A stretch of DNA of 64,000 nt, taken from Laburnicola sp. R22_1. Lineage: Eukaryota > Ascomycota > Dothideomycetes > Pleosporales > Didymosphaeriaceae. A model generated the notes under the pieces. It was not told the origin of the DNA and did no database searches. It saw only the letters and a program-made list of their open reading frames with translations. Each line of letters begins with the position of its first letter. Positions within the stretch are counted from its first letter, which is position 1. Where the stretch lies: positions 744,001 through 808,000 of the forward strand of contig JACONQ010000011.1 in the NCBI GenBank assembly GCA_014281115.1. Reading direction: 5' to 3'. Position numbers and translations under genes: made by a program. Below, piece after piece: positions 10,201-21,781 of this stretch.

Positions 10201-13200
10201 ATGTCGCTGTCAACGCTCCGCGACTCAACGATCGTGTTGACTAATTACACCAACTATACACTATAGCTGCAGCAGCTAAAAGCGCGATGCGAGCCAATAG
10301 ATATATGGCCCATTATCAATCCAGACAGAGCCAAACTCCCACGCGAAAAGCCGACACCGCCGTCGCCGCCAGAAATAGCGAGTTACCAGCTAATTATCCG
10401 CGTAAACAACAACAATCGACAGAACCCTCTAACACGCCCATCAGAGCTATTAAACTCAGGCCTTAAGGCATATAAGGAGGACATTAAGTTCTATAAGATA
10501 CAGCTTAAGGACTACAAGATTAAGGACAAAGAATACCAAGAAGAGAGAACAAGTCTTAAGAAAGTGGTTATCTATATCCAATCTACTGTGTCGCAACACC
10601 TGCAACATAACTGCTGCAAGCCTGGAGAGCAGATCCGAAAATAAATCAAATCTCTAACGCAGACAGTAGGCGTTAATAAGGAAGACGAGCGGGATAGGGC
10701 GAGAGCACAATACCTACAGGCTCTTAAGCCAATAAGACAACCCTTAAACTAGGATACCTGGCTAACTAAGTATGATTAGGCAGCTACAGAAGCAGAGACG
10801 AACAATATCGCTAAAGTACAATCAATCCATAATACTATAAAGGACTTCCTAACTGCGATTATAAAGGCTGCCCCTACCTGGGGCGTGTCCTTTCAAGAAA
10901 CTGGACGCCAAGACGCAGATATAACAAGGAAGGAGATAATAAAACGCTTCCAAGAACATATAGCAATACTCCACCTAATTAAGGGCAAACAGCATAGGGG
11001 CGCCTTTGCTACTAGTGAGCCATCTCTCGCTACTAGTGGTGCATCCACCCCAGGCACTAACAGGGACGCCTCTCACGCTGCCAAAGACGCGCCATCTTCC
11101 ACAAATAACTAACGTGGACGGGGGAGACCTCAACAAAAACAATCCTTTGGTTAAAGTACCATATCCAAGCAGTCCTCAATAGAGGATACAACAGCAGTTA
11201 AAGGCAGAAAATGCCCTACTTATGGACAAAGGCATAGTCTAAAAGACTGCTTCTACGCATACCCAGATTATGCACTAGAGTGGTTTAGGCCACGACCTGG
11301 CTTTACAGACATAGTACAATACAGGATCTAAAATAATTTAGATCTACAAGAGGAGATAAGGAAGGTGAAAAGACTAAGGTCTCAAACACCTAGAATTAAA
11401 CTATCGCATACTTCTACTCCAACCCGAATTACTAAGGTTACTAACAATAAATAACTAGATAGCAGACAAATCACTGTCCTCTTAGCGAGCTTTAATACTA
11501 TCGCATCTTCCTACTACTCAGACCCAAATACCTATCCACTACGTTACTCTGCGATCCTCAATTCTGGCACAACATGCCACATCTTTAACAATATCAACCG
11601 TTTCGTCGCAATGCGACCACCGTCGCCAGGAGACTTTATATGGGCGGGATCATCACAAGTTTAGATAAGGGGATATAGGAGTGTCCATCTACACGTTAAG
11701 AGCGTACACGGAAATAGGGTACTAAGGCTAGACAACGTCGCCTACTGCCCTAATCTGCTATGCAATCTTATGTCCTTCTAATTACTCCGCAGGCAAGGCC
11801 TCTAGTGGGACACAAAGGCAGATCCAACAACAATTAAGAGAAGGGACAATACAGTCCTGGCTGACCTTTAAGAACTCTATGGTCAATGGGTACTAGAATA
11901 CATGCCCGAACAAAATCGTACTATACACAATAGTACGTATGCCACACACAAAATCACAACGCGCACCGCACAAGGTGCGCAGAAGGCAGACGCTATCACA
12001 TGGCATAAACGACTAGGCCACCCAGGTCCTCAGGCACTAGAACACACTGTGAATCACTGTAAGGGGGTGCGCCTTAAAGGACTTACTACAGTCCAATGCA
12101 ACGCCTGCAGCAGATCAAAGCTCAAGCAACAAATCAGACGACAACCCAGGCAAATCAACAACAGTCCTGGCAAGAGAGTCGCTATAGACTTTCACGATTA
12201 TAAAGATCAGAGCTTCACTAGCGAGAAAAGCCAGATGCTTATCACCAATCGATTCTCAGGCATAGCTTGGGATTTCTACCTCAAAGACAATCGACCAGCA
12301 CGAATAATTATTAAGTTGCTAAAGAAATTTGTACTATTCATAAAAGTACAATTTAATATAACGGTCAAGGTCATCAAATCCGACAATGAGATCTTTTTAG
12401 TCAAACAAGACGTTTATAGGTGGTGCGTTAGTGAAGGTATTGTTATCGAGTCTTCAGCACCTAATACCCAAGCTCAAAATGGAGGAGCTAAACGCTCAGG
12501 GGGTGTAATTAAGGAGAAGGGTCGTGCAATGCAACTTGACGCCAATCTCCCTTTTAACCAATAGCCAGAAATCACATAAGCGGCTATATACCTATACAAT
12601 CGAACTCTAAACTACGCTAACCAATAGCAATTACTACACAAAGTATTCTTTACAATAGTTGCTTTCCAAAACAGCATTATCACTTAACCAAAGAAACTAA
12701 ACCAGGCTTACCTTAGGGCCTATGGCTGTAAAGCCTTCGCCTTAACTAACAATACTAAACGCGGCAAGAGCAAGCTCTAAAGGTTAGACCTAAAGGCATA
12801 GGTTAGATACCTAGTAGGCTACTAATTATCAAACATCTAGAGGATATAGATCCCACCACTCAACAAAGTTATCAGTACACGCGACGTTATCTTTAACAAA
12901 GATAAGGTGTTCTTAGGTAAAACAGAGGACCTATTAGACAACCTTATGCACAGCACTACTGAAGAGATTGCTGTATAGACCTAATTAGTAGAGTTGCCAC
13001 CTCCACTACCTAAGCAAGAAAACACTGAGTCCTTCTATAAGGATAAGTCAATCACTAACACCCGCAATCGCAAGGATGAAGAAGAAGACCCGCCAGGGTA
13101 TTACTAAGGGAGGAAGATCAATTACACCTACCCAACACCACTAGTAACACCTCCGCCTGTCGCATTACTTGTCCAATTAATGGCGAGCTTCGAACACAAT

Positions 13201-14904
13201 CAACACAACCAGTTACCCATTAGATTACCACAGCCAGATTAACGCGCTGTGCTATAGGCAGCCGCTTTCCTAGCAGGTATACAAGCAGGAAGCAGAGGCA
13301 AGTATAAGGGGAAGCCGCTCAACAAAGCTCAATTCAATCGCATGCTCGCAACAGGATAGAAACCCCACTAAAGTCAATTACTAGAACCTCTATCTAGCGG
13401 AACACGAATAGACAATCACCCGCTATTCAACATGTAGAAGGAGGCTGAGTAGGTACATCTACAAAGCCACAAGGAAATAAAGTCTTAGAGTAAGGTGTCC
13501 ATTACCCTAGTGCGATTACGCGGCCACTAAATCCTTAATTGCATGTGAGTGTATACTTACAAACTCAACAAACATCATCAATTTCAGAAGTGCAAGGCTA
13601 GGTTAGTAGTGCGCAGAGATCAACAACGCCACCTTACTACTTAAGACACCTATGCTGCAACCCTCGCAGGACAATCATTTCGCCTGCTCATGTCCATGGC
13701 AGCTCGATACGACCTAGAGCTCAGCCAGTACGACGTCACCAACGCTTTCGTCCATGCGAATCTGGACAGAGAACTCTACATAAGAATACCGCGAGGTTAC
13801 ACACAACCTGGCACTATCCTACAGTTGCATAAGGCACTGTATAGTCTTCGAATCTCACCACTACTGTGGCAGAGAGAATTTACCAGCGCTCTCAGGGATC
13901 TTGGTTTTACTACAGTCCCTTATAAGCCTTGCTGTATAATTAAAGACAGCATTATCATCTTCTTCTATATGGACGACCTCATCGTCGCCTACTCTAAAGA
14001 TCAGAAACACGCTGCTAACGCAGTGATGAAAAAGATAAGTACACAGTTCATCCTCACTAGTGGTAATAATCTTTAGTGGTTTCTAGGGATTGAAATCGTC
14101 AGAGACCGTGCAAATAGGCAACTCTAGCTGTCCCAGGCGTCCTATATAGACAAGATCAGTCGCCTAATCAACCAACGCGACCTTAAACACAATACCCCAA
14201 TATCCGCAGTCGAACTGCTACCCCAAGAAGGACTCGCTACAAAGGCTAAGATTAATCAATACCAGCGAAAGATCGGATTAATCCTGTACGCTGCAGTAAC
14301 CACGCGCCCTAATATCGCTTTCGCAAGCTCCCAATTATCGCGCTTCCTATCAAATCCTAGCGACAACCATCACAAAGCCGCCGACCATGTACTACTATAC
14401 TTATCCTCCACCCAATCACTAGGGCTACGCTTTAAAGGTGCAGACACCTATAAGGTTGCTAGCGACGCATTGTTTACAGACAATACCCTCAACAGAAAGA
14501 GCTCGCAAGAATACATCATCAAGCTATTTAGTAGACTTGTCGCCTAGAAGGCAAACAAGCAAGACACAGTCACCACCTTAATAACTAAAGCTAAGTTGCT
14601 GGCACTCTTACAAGTCGCAAAGGAGGCACTGTTTACAGCTCAGTTGCTCGCTGAACTTAAAATCAAACTCTTACCTTTAATAATTACTATCAATTGCGAC
14701 AATTAACAAACTATTCAACTTATTACTAAAGAAATTGCCAAGTTACAAACAAAGCTTAGGCACGTCGACATACACAATTATTGGCTTCAACAAGAAGTAG
14801 TACGTAGAGCTATCAAAATCCAGTACCAACAATTAGAAGAAATAGCAGCAGATGGCCTTACAAAGGCTCTGCCAGCTGGCAAATGGACTAAGTTCGTAAA
14901 TTAA
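10201..14904 (+). pseudogene. gag-pol polyprotein pseudogene of Copia-2
   Basis: A single frame of 1568 codons from ATG 10201 to 14904, without frameshifts but with many TAG, TAA and TGA codons. Gag occupies about 10201-11200. The zinc knuckle near 11211 has Tyr in place of its second Cys. The protease reads NSGTT with Asn at 11560. The pre-integrase HxxxxH...CxxC region is at 12000-12110. Integrase keeps Asp in VAIDF and in KSDNE, but the third acidic residue is Lys (12490). Reverse transcriptase near 13690-14080 keeps an intact YMDD (13966-13977). RNase H is near 14460-14870. Confidence 0.9.
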
Positions 14905-15053
14905 CTCGGACTTGAAGACGTCAGGGGTAGGATCACCGACCAAGAGGTCGACCTTGACGAATTGGAAGACAGGATGGAAGCTTTTGGACTATGAGTTATA
15001 GTACGGCTGCGAAGAATTGGGTCCAGCTTGAGATGGTTCCAAGCTGAGGGGTG

Positions 15054-15346
15054 TGTCAGATAGACAGTCACTGTGAAATCCAGTGGGTAGGTGTGTACGA
15101 TCATATGGCCCCTTACAGTGGTAATCAGTGTAAATCACAGTGATTTCACATTGAAATACACTGAGGAGGCTGGCGCACTACTGTTTTACACTGCCCCTGT
15201 ACTATTCTAAATAGTACTAGTGCGGCTTAGTACTAGATAGTTACTTCTCGCGGTAGCCGAGCTTCTCCGAAGACAACACACACAATCAATCAATCAACCC
15301 ACCACTTTTCCATCTCAACTCATCAAGAATACCCGTATATTTGACA
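15054..15346 (+). repeat. Right LTR of Copia-2
   Basis: 293 bp, matching the left LTR at 285 positions. It is preceded by a purine run (GAGGGG, 15046-15051) that could be the polypurine tract. Confidence 0.92.
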
Positions 15347-15379
15347 ATAGTAGGCCTCTAGAAACTTGTCTTTTATAAT

Positions 15380-15697
15380 TGTCAGATACGTAAGTATCTT
15401 TGATGAGATGAGATGAAAGTGATGGATTTGATGATGAATTGATTGTCGAGTGATCTCTGTCGGAGAAGCTCAGCTATCGTACGCAATATCTATCTAGCGC
15501 TAAGACGCACTAGTAATAGTGTGGAGTAGTGTAACAGTAGTACGCCAGTCTCCTTTGTGTATTTCACAGTGATCTCACAGTGAAATCACTGTAAGTTACA
15601 CCAACTGTCGTCATAAGGAGACCATGTGATCGGACGCACGTGACTACTGGATTTCACAGTGAAATCACAGTGATTTCCAGTGACCTGATATCTGACA
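15380..15697 (-). repeat. Solo LTR of the Copia-2 family, inverted and diverged
   Basis: 318 bp from TGTCAGATAC to TATCTGACA, with a perfect 5-bp duplication ATAAT (15375-15379 and 15698-15702). Its minus strand aligns over most of its length with the Copia-2 LTR (GATGAGATGAGATG, TGTCGGAGAAGCTC, TTTCACAGTGAAATC) but is clearly more diverged than the Copia-2 LTR pair. It therefore comes from another or older family member. Confidence 0.9.
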
Positions 15698-15702
15698 ATA
15701 AT

Positions 15703-16450
15703 ATAGTTTATACTAAGCCTTATCTTCCCCTTTACTACTTTGCTATACGCGCTTTTAAGAGGGCTAAAGTAGCCTATATTAAGTAGTTATAGTAGATAGG
15801 ATAAGTAGGAAGGTAGATAAAGCGTAATAATAGAGTTTTGTATGCAAAACTTCTTAAACTAGTCTAAGTAGTAGCTACTATATTTATTTATTATAAGAAG
15901 ACGCTTTACGCCCTTTATATAAGTCTTTATATACTTATTAAAGTGCTAGATTTATTTATACCTAATCTTATTATCTATTTTAATTATTCTTACTTATAGC
16001 AATTGCCTAATTATATAGTAGGTTACTATTAGTGTACTAGATTACTTAATAGAGTTTTATAGTAAGGATAACTAAAGGTAAAAGCGTCTAATTTTAAGTA
16101 TTAATACTATGTATAATAGTAACCTATTTATAATTACTAGATTAAATAATCTTTATATAGCCCTTTCTCTCTACTCTTATAATAACTTTTAAGGTTAATA
16201 TAATACTTATCTAAAAGCTAGTTTTATTAAAATTATAGGTGTTCTTATTAAGTATTTTATACTTTGCTTTTGTATTTTATATAAGGTTAAATTACTTCTA
16301 GATAATAATAGAATTCTTATAAAGCGCGCGCTAATAGTTGTACTTATAATTATATATTATATAAAGTATTTTATAGTGGTTAATATAGTTTTTAACTTAC
16401 TTCTAACTAATAACTATAGGCTTTAGATTATCTTAAGTAGAAAGGATAAT
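15703..16450. other. Strongly AT-rich block, possible RIP-erased coding remnant
   Basis: Rich in TA dinucleotides, with stops in every frame. Short stretches around 15897-15975 read without stops on the plus strand (KTLYALYISLYILIKV), which suggests a former coding sequence, but I cannot assign a family. No LTR or terminal repeat was found. Confidence 0.45.
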
Positions 16451-16578
16451 TGTCAAATATACGGGTATTCTTGATGAGTTGAGATGGAAAAGTGGTGGGT
16501 TGATTGATTGATTGTGTGTGTTCTGTCGGAGAAGCTCGGCTACCGCGAGAAGTAACTATCTAGTACTAAGCCGCACTA
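16451..16578 (-). repeat. Truncated Copia-2-type LTR fragment, inverted
   Basis: The minus strand is nearly identical to the last ~128 bp of the Copia-2 LTR (from TGTCAAATATACGGG to CCGCACTA). It stops exactly where the Fot1-like transposon begins, and the rest of the LTR is not found on the other side. Confidence 0.9.
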
Positions 16579-16613
16579 AGCCGCCCCACCGACCTATGGC
16601 GCACCCCACCTAT
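16579..16613 (+). repeat. Left terminal inverted repeat of the Fot1-like element
   Basis: 35 bases starting AGCCGCCCCACCGACC, perfectly inverted at 18420-18454. The word CCTATGGCGCAC occurs twice at this end (first inside the repeat, second just overlapping its inner edge), a possible transposase-binding direct repeat. Confidence 0.9.
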
Positions 16614-16765
16614 GGCGCACGCGCCCGAATAGGCAACCTCCTTATCAAAATTGTATTCTGTATAACGTTAGCAATTTTTCATGTTTCAACTTTCAAAACT
16701 ATTTGAAAACGAAGCTAGTCAGTCTACCGAGCCATCCAGATAATTTTCCCTGTTGCCCGCCTCGT

Positions 16766-18334
16766 CTACGACCTCTGGCGGACCTCGTCGTCGCTCCACG
16801 GCCTTGGCGAAGCCCATCCTTTGCCTAAGCCTTGTAACCGCTCCTGTGCAATCTTGATATCATCAAGCCCTGCAAAGCTGACATTAAGGTCTACTTTGAC
16901 CTTCGTGCGTTTATTGGGCTTTAGATCCTCGACTTGAGCCTTAAGTCTGGCAATACGCGCCTCGGCTGCAGCCAGCTCGGTCGATTGCTGCGACCAACCC
17001 TTCATTAGCGCCTTCTCTACCCGCCGTTGCGCCCTAGATCCTTGTCCATCTGCCAGATTTGCCAATAGACAGGGTATCTCTTGAGGTCTAGATGGTGTAC
17101 GAACTATGGGTGATCGCTTGCGCTTCCGGGGTGGGCTCGGAGTCGTTGGAGGTACTATAACCTTCTGATTGCACGGTAGTTGTGAAGAATCGAGGACCTT
17201 TCTAGGGTTGTACGGATGTATACCAGCTGTACGGAACCCCATCGTGATATGATTGGCTGTGACACGGCCTCGAGCGTCTGCGTATAGCATGAGGAAGCGA
17301 TTGCGCTTGACTGGTGCTGCATTGGATAGGGCTGACAGCCTATCTAGCTCCTGACGGTAATTCTGCTTTAGTGGGCCAAAGAATAACAGATTAAGAGGCT
17401 GAAGTAGGTGCGAAGTGTGAGGAGGCAAGTATAGGACGAAGATCCGATTAGTTTTGGCTGTCCACATGAATTCTGTTGTCGCATGCGAGCCGTGACTATC
17501 GCAGATAAGAAGGCGCTAGTCAGATAAGTCGTCAGGCGTACTTTCTGGTAGAAATTTAGTCTCTAGCCACCGCAGACTAATATTATTCGATGTCTAGCCA
17601 TTTTTGGACACTGTATAGTGCCAATTAGGCGCGTTGTTAATGGGGAACTAGGTACTTTGAAGCCCTGCGCCCTTAAATATAACGAGAGGCTTGATGGAGC
17701 GGCCCTCGGCGCTGGCGCATTCTATAATTGATACCCAATCAGTCGATCCAGGCTCTTTCACGTACGTACGCTTGGATCCTGACTTCGTCACAGGTCCTAG
17801 TACCCTCCCATTGCTACTGCTGCCTTGCCAAAGGCCGTGTTCGTCCATATTCCAGATATTGGATAGTTTGATGCGGTGTTCGCTAACAATAGCCTTTAAT
17901 ACAGTGAAGAACCCTTTAAGAGTTAATTTGTCTAACCTATTAACGCGTGCTTTATCGAGTGATCAACTGATTAGGGTAGTAATGGTTGGATTACAAGCTC
18001 TGAAGCCGGCAATCCAATTCTTGCCTACGGGAATGTGGTCGCTGTTAACGCGTGCGATGCAATTGGCCATTTCGCGTACAGTAGCATGGCTTGGAGCGCG
18101 CCAAAGGCTATGCTCCTCAACTATCCAATCAGCGAGCCATCTCTCCTGATCAGGAGAGAGCTTCTGGCGTGGTAACTGTGCAGATACCGCATCGGTGCGG
18201 CCATTGAGGCGGTTTCGAAGTGTGGAGGGTGGGATCGCGTAGTCTGAGGCTATGGACCGTACCGAGGCGCCTTGCAGCATCTCAGCTTCATATATTGCGT
18301 GCTTAAGATCATGGGGACTGTATCGAGGCTCCAT
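16766..18334 (-). pseudogene. Fot1/pogo-type transposase pseudogene
   Basis: Minus-strand frame of 523 codons from ATG 18334 to 16766 with four in-frame stops (17965, 17650, 17596, 17518) and no frameshift. The N-terminal ~50 residues form a Psq-type helix-turn-helix (SVRSIASDYAIPPSTLRNRL). A CENP-B/Tc5-type DNA-binding domain follows (WLADWIVEEHSL). The DDE domain shows the first Asp in NMDEHG and the second in LLICDSHGSH. At the third position, in HTSHLLQPLN, Asn (17392-17390) replaces the expected Asp. Stops fit TGG-to-TAG and CGA-to-TGA transitions. Confidence 0.9.
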
Positions 18335-18419
18335 ATCTACAATTATATGTGATAATTATATGTGGTTGTGGAGATATTGCAGTTAGAAGAATTCTGTGTG
18401 CGCGAACGCGTCGCGCACG

Positions 18420-18454
18420 ATAGGTGGGGTGCGCCATAGGTCGGTGGGGCGGCT
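18420..18454 (-). repeat. Right terminal inverted repeat of the Fot1-like element
   Basis: Reverse complement of 16579-16613 over 35 bases, followed by TA at 18455-18456. Confidence 0.9.
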
Positions 18455-18456
18455 TA

Positions 18457-19340
18457 GTATAAAAATACTTAGAGATGCGTAAATATGCGCAGACTTACGC
18501 AGATGTGCACAAATAGTTTAAATAAGTAATTTTTTAAAGCTTTATAACTTTTTTCTAGTAATGCTATAATTTTAATTATTTAATAGATTTATAGAGAAAG
18601 TACTAATCTTTAGTTATTTAATTTAAAAATACTATTTTTATTATACAATTAGTTAGTAATTAATAAAAAACTCTTTATTTTACTAGTTATTATATATATT
18701 ACGTAATATTTATATATAAAAATATAGTACTAATAATATATTATTTAAATATTTAAAAAAGTTTTAATAAAAGTATAGTAGTTAAAAGTTTATGAAGTTT
18801 ATACTTTTAAAATAGTGTTCTTTGCTAAGTTACTAATTTTCGCCTAATCTAATTTATTTAAATAATTATAAAACTATATTTTTCTATTTTTAAACTTATA
18901 AAATCTAGGACTTAGGATTAGGTAAAAGTTCTATATAATACGCTAGTAATTAGTACTATTATATTAACTAGTAATTACTATCTAGTAAAAGACTTTAACT
19001 TTATACTTTAAAAAATCTTTTTTTTAAAAGCTTACTAAGTAGCTTACTAAGTAGCTTACTAAGCTTTTTTTAAATTTTAGCTAATTAAAGAGCTTCATTT
19101 GCTTATTAATTAGCATTTTATAGGTAATATAGGCACCTAGAATACTCTAGCTACCCTAGCTACTCTAGGTGCACTAGTAGTATAGATGCGTATCTTTACG
19201 CAATCTTATATATATACACACTAAGAAAAAAGTAGTATTACTAGTACGCTCTAAGCGTATTTAGTGCGTAGGCGTACACAGCCTTATATAGGGTCGCTTA
19301 GGTACTCTAGGTGCTTATACGCGTATAAAAAAATTTCTAA
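18457..19340 (+). repeat. Repeat A, copy 2 (5' truncated)
   Basis: Aligns with copy 1 from the position equal to about 2436 onward. It lacks the Copia-1 insertion (single AATCT at 18605-18609) and the solo LTR, so it is the empty-site reference for both. Its start coincides with the Fot1-like element, and the first ~85 bases of the repeat are missing. Confidence 0.88.
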
Positions 19341-19802
19341 TAAAAAAGCTTAGAGCAAAAGTTAAAAATATCTTAAATACTATCTAAAATTAAACACTAG
19401 GCAAGCTATATTAAAAAGCAACATAGGCTTTATATAAATATATTCTATTTACTAATAAATTACGTATTTAGGTAGTTACTAAAGGGCTTTAAGAAGGTAG
19501 TATATAAGAAGACAATTTTTAAAGTTAAGGTTAACACGCTTTAAGCTAAAAATATTTATTAAAAATAGAAATAAGTATAGCGCCATAGAACTATTATATA
19601 GAAAGGCATTTTATTTATTTAAAATAGCTAGAATATTATATAAAGCTATAGGTTAGTAAAGTAAATCTATATTAAAAGTATACTACCTAAGCTATATACA
19701 CCTTATACACAACTATAAAAGTATATACTACCTAAGTATAGTATATACTCTTTAACTAAGCATAATATCTATATATATTCTAAATATTAAATAACTATAT
19801 TA
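19341..19802. other. AT-rich spacer between inverted copies of repeat A
   Basis: About 460 bases, TA-rich, without an open frame. Contains short local repeats such as TATACTACCTAAG (twice, near 19678 and 19725). Confidence 0.5.
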
Positions 19803-20712
19803 GAAAAAAATTAAGTGTAGGTATATACCTATAGTACCTAGGTAGCTTTATATACACCTATACACTAAAAGTGCTTTAAGCGTATTTATAATACTACTTT
19901 TATTTTAGTATATATATATATATAAAGTTATATAAAAATACACACCTATACTACTAGTATACCTAGAGTATCTAAAATACCTATAGCACCTATATTATTA
20001 AAATAATACTAATTAATTCGTAAATAAAACTCTTTAATTAGCTAGAATTTAAAAAAAAGCTTAGTAAGCTTTAAAAAAGATTTCTTAAAGTATAAAGTTA
20101 AAGTCTCTTACTAGATAGTAATTACTAGTTAATATAATAGTACTAATTACTAGCGTATTATATAAAACTTCTACCTAACTCTAAATTCTAAGTTTTATAG
20201 ATTTAAAAATAGAAAAATTATAGTTTTATAATTATTCAAAAGAATTAGATTAGGCGAAAATTAGTAACTTAGTAAAGAACACTATTTTAAAAAGTATAAA
20301 CTTTATAAACTTTTTAACTACTGTATTTTTATTAAAACTTTTTTAAAACTTTATATACTATATTATTAGTACTATATATTTATATAATAATATTACGTAA
20401 TATATATAATAACTAGCAAAATAAAGATTTTTTTAATTACTAACTAATTACGTAATAAAAATAGTATTATTAAATTAAATAATTAAAGACTAGTATTTTC
20501 TCTATAAATCTATTAAAAAAGTTATAAAGCTTTAAAAAATTACTTAGTTAGACTATTTGTGCACATTTACGCAAGTCTACGCATGTCTACACATGTCTAT
20601 ACATCTCTAAACATTTTTGTGCTAGTAAATTGCCTATATAAAAATACGTATAGATGCGCACATCTATACATAATTAAGCAGCCTCTCTAGAAAAAACTTT
20701 CCTAATATAGAT
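19803..20712 (-). repeat. Repeat A, copy 3 (inverted)
   Basis: The reverse complement matches copies 1 and 2 through the same blocks, including the GGAAAGTTTTTT start (near 20700). Many C-to-T and G-to-A differences are present: TGCGCA words of copy 1 appear here as TGTATA or TACGTA. Both insertions of copy 1 are absent. It forms a long inverted pair with copy 2. Confidence 0.85.
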
Positions 20713-21781
20713 AGATACTATTACAGCTTTTATTATATATATTTTAGATAGTAAAAGCAAGTGTTATACGTAACACGTAATAGGGCTAATTCGCTTACTT
20801 ACCTAATCTACTTACTTGCCAAACACATTAGTTATTAGTTACGTAATAAGTTACGTAATATTAGTTGGGTGCACCATGCCCGTGCATATGTTAGTAACTA
20901 CTTTATACTTATTTTTATTAAATAAGGCCAAATACGCCTTAGTATAAGCCTTAGGTTAAGTGCGTTAAGGTGGACTACGTCGCTAGCGATCACGTTCCAC
21001 GCAATACAAGAGTTGGCGGATAGCAATATTTTAGCTAGATAAAATTATTAACCAAAAGTGTACCCCAACTGTAGACTATGTTAGGATTAAAATGGCTGAG
21101 CGAATTAGCACCTATAGCTCGAGTAGGAATGGATATAGAGGTATAGCACAATAATAGGGACTTCTGCTAAGGTATTAAACACCCCGGCGAATGTTTCCTG
21201 CTATGCACGATGGGGGTTGCAGGAATAGGTAAGCCCTTCAAGGGCGAAAACCAGCTCAAATATCAAGTAACTAGAATTACAGATCATCAACTGTATTTAG
21301 TTTCTGCCTCTGGCACAGGGTTCCATATACATGAGTATGTGTTTCCTTCTCTGGTGTTTGGGCCTTGTGGTCAGGCGTAAATTGTGCCCATGTGTATCTC
21401 ATTCTTAAGGGTAATGTACTTGCACGTATCCAAGTCGCATGCAATCAATGCGTGGGTTTGGACTCGAAACAAACTGAGGATTGTTATAAGGACAAGTATT
21501 GTGTGGACTGTTGGTTAGCAACTTGCTTGTTGAACACATGCCCGTTGTAGCAAGCATAGGATGAAGTTTGCTACAAGTATATCTTCAGGCACAAATCTGT
21601 GAAAGGTTGAGTCAGCCACAACTGGAGCGAGGCTGCTCAACCTATACACTTCCACCATTGGACCCATATATGATCATGTCTCAATGCGGGGTTGGGAACG
21701 GCCTTCATATAAAGTAACTCCTGCTTCCGATCCCCCTCAATTCTCTAGAGATCGGCTCAATGAAACTGCAAAGTCCTCAAA
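20713..21781. other. Right edge of the AT-rich island and upstream region of the next gene
   Basis: AT content falls from about 20900 onward. No convincing gene. A Cys-rich 61-codon frame at 21365-21550 has no ATG start and no recognised family. The last ~100 bases before 21782 may hold the promoter of the next gene. Confidence 0.5.

Larger units (their letters stand above)
9867..15346 (+). mobile_element. Ty1/Copia LTR retrotransposon, full length, degenerate (Copia-2)
   Basis: A 5480-bp element with 293-bp LTRs (9867-10159 and 15054-15346) that begin TGTCA and end TTGACA. The LTRs differ at eight positions, six transitions and two transversions. The flanking pentamers ATTGT and ATAGT agree at only four of five bases, so the target duplication is imperfect. 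The domain order gag, protease, integrase, reverse transcriptase, RNase H places it in Copia, in a different family from Copia-1. Confidence 0.92.
16579..18454 (-). mobile_element. Fot1/pogo-like DNA transposon (Tc1-mariner superfamily), degenerate
   Basis: 1876 bp, bounded by inverted repeats and by TA on both sides (16577-16578 and 18455-18456), the target duplication of the superfamily. It encodes a dead 523-codon transposase on the minus strand. The left flank is a Copia-2 LTR stub and the right flank is repeat A, so the two sides do not come from one target site. Confidence 0.92.

Noticed and set aside
2340..21000. AT-rich island as a centromere or telomere-adjacent region
   Set aside because: No telomeric repeat is present and normal genes lie on both sides; nested dead transposons explain the composition.
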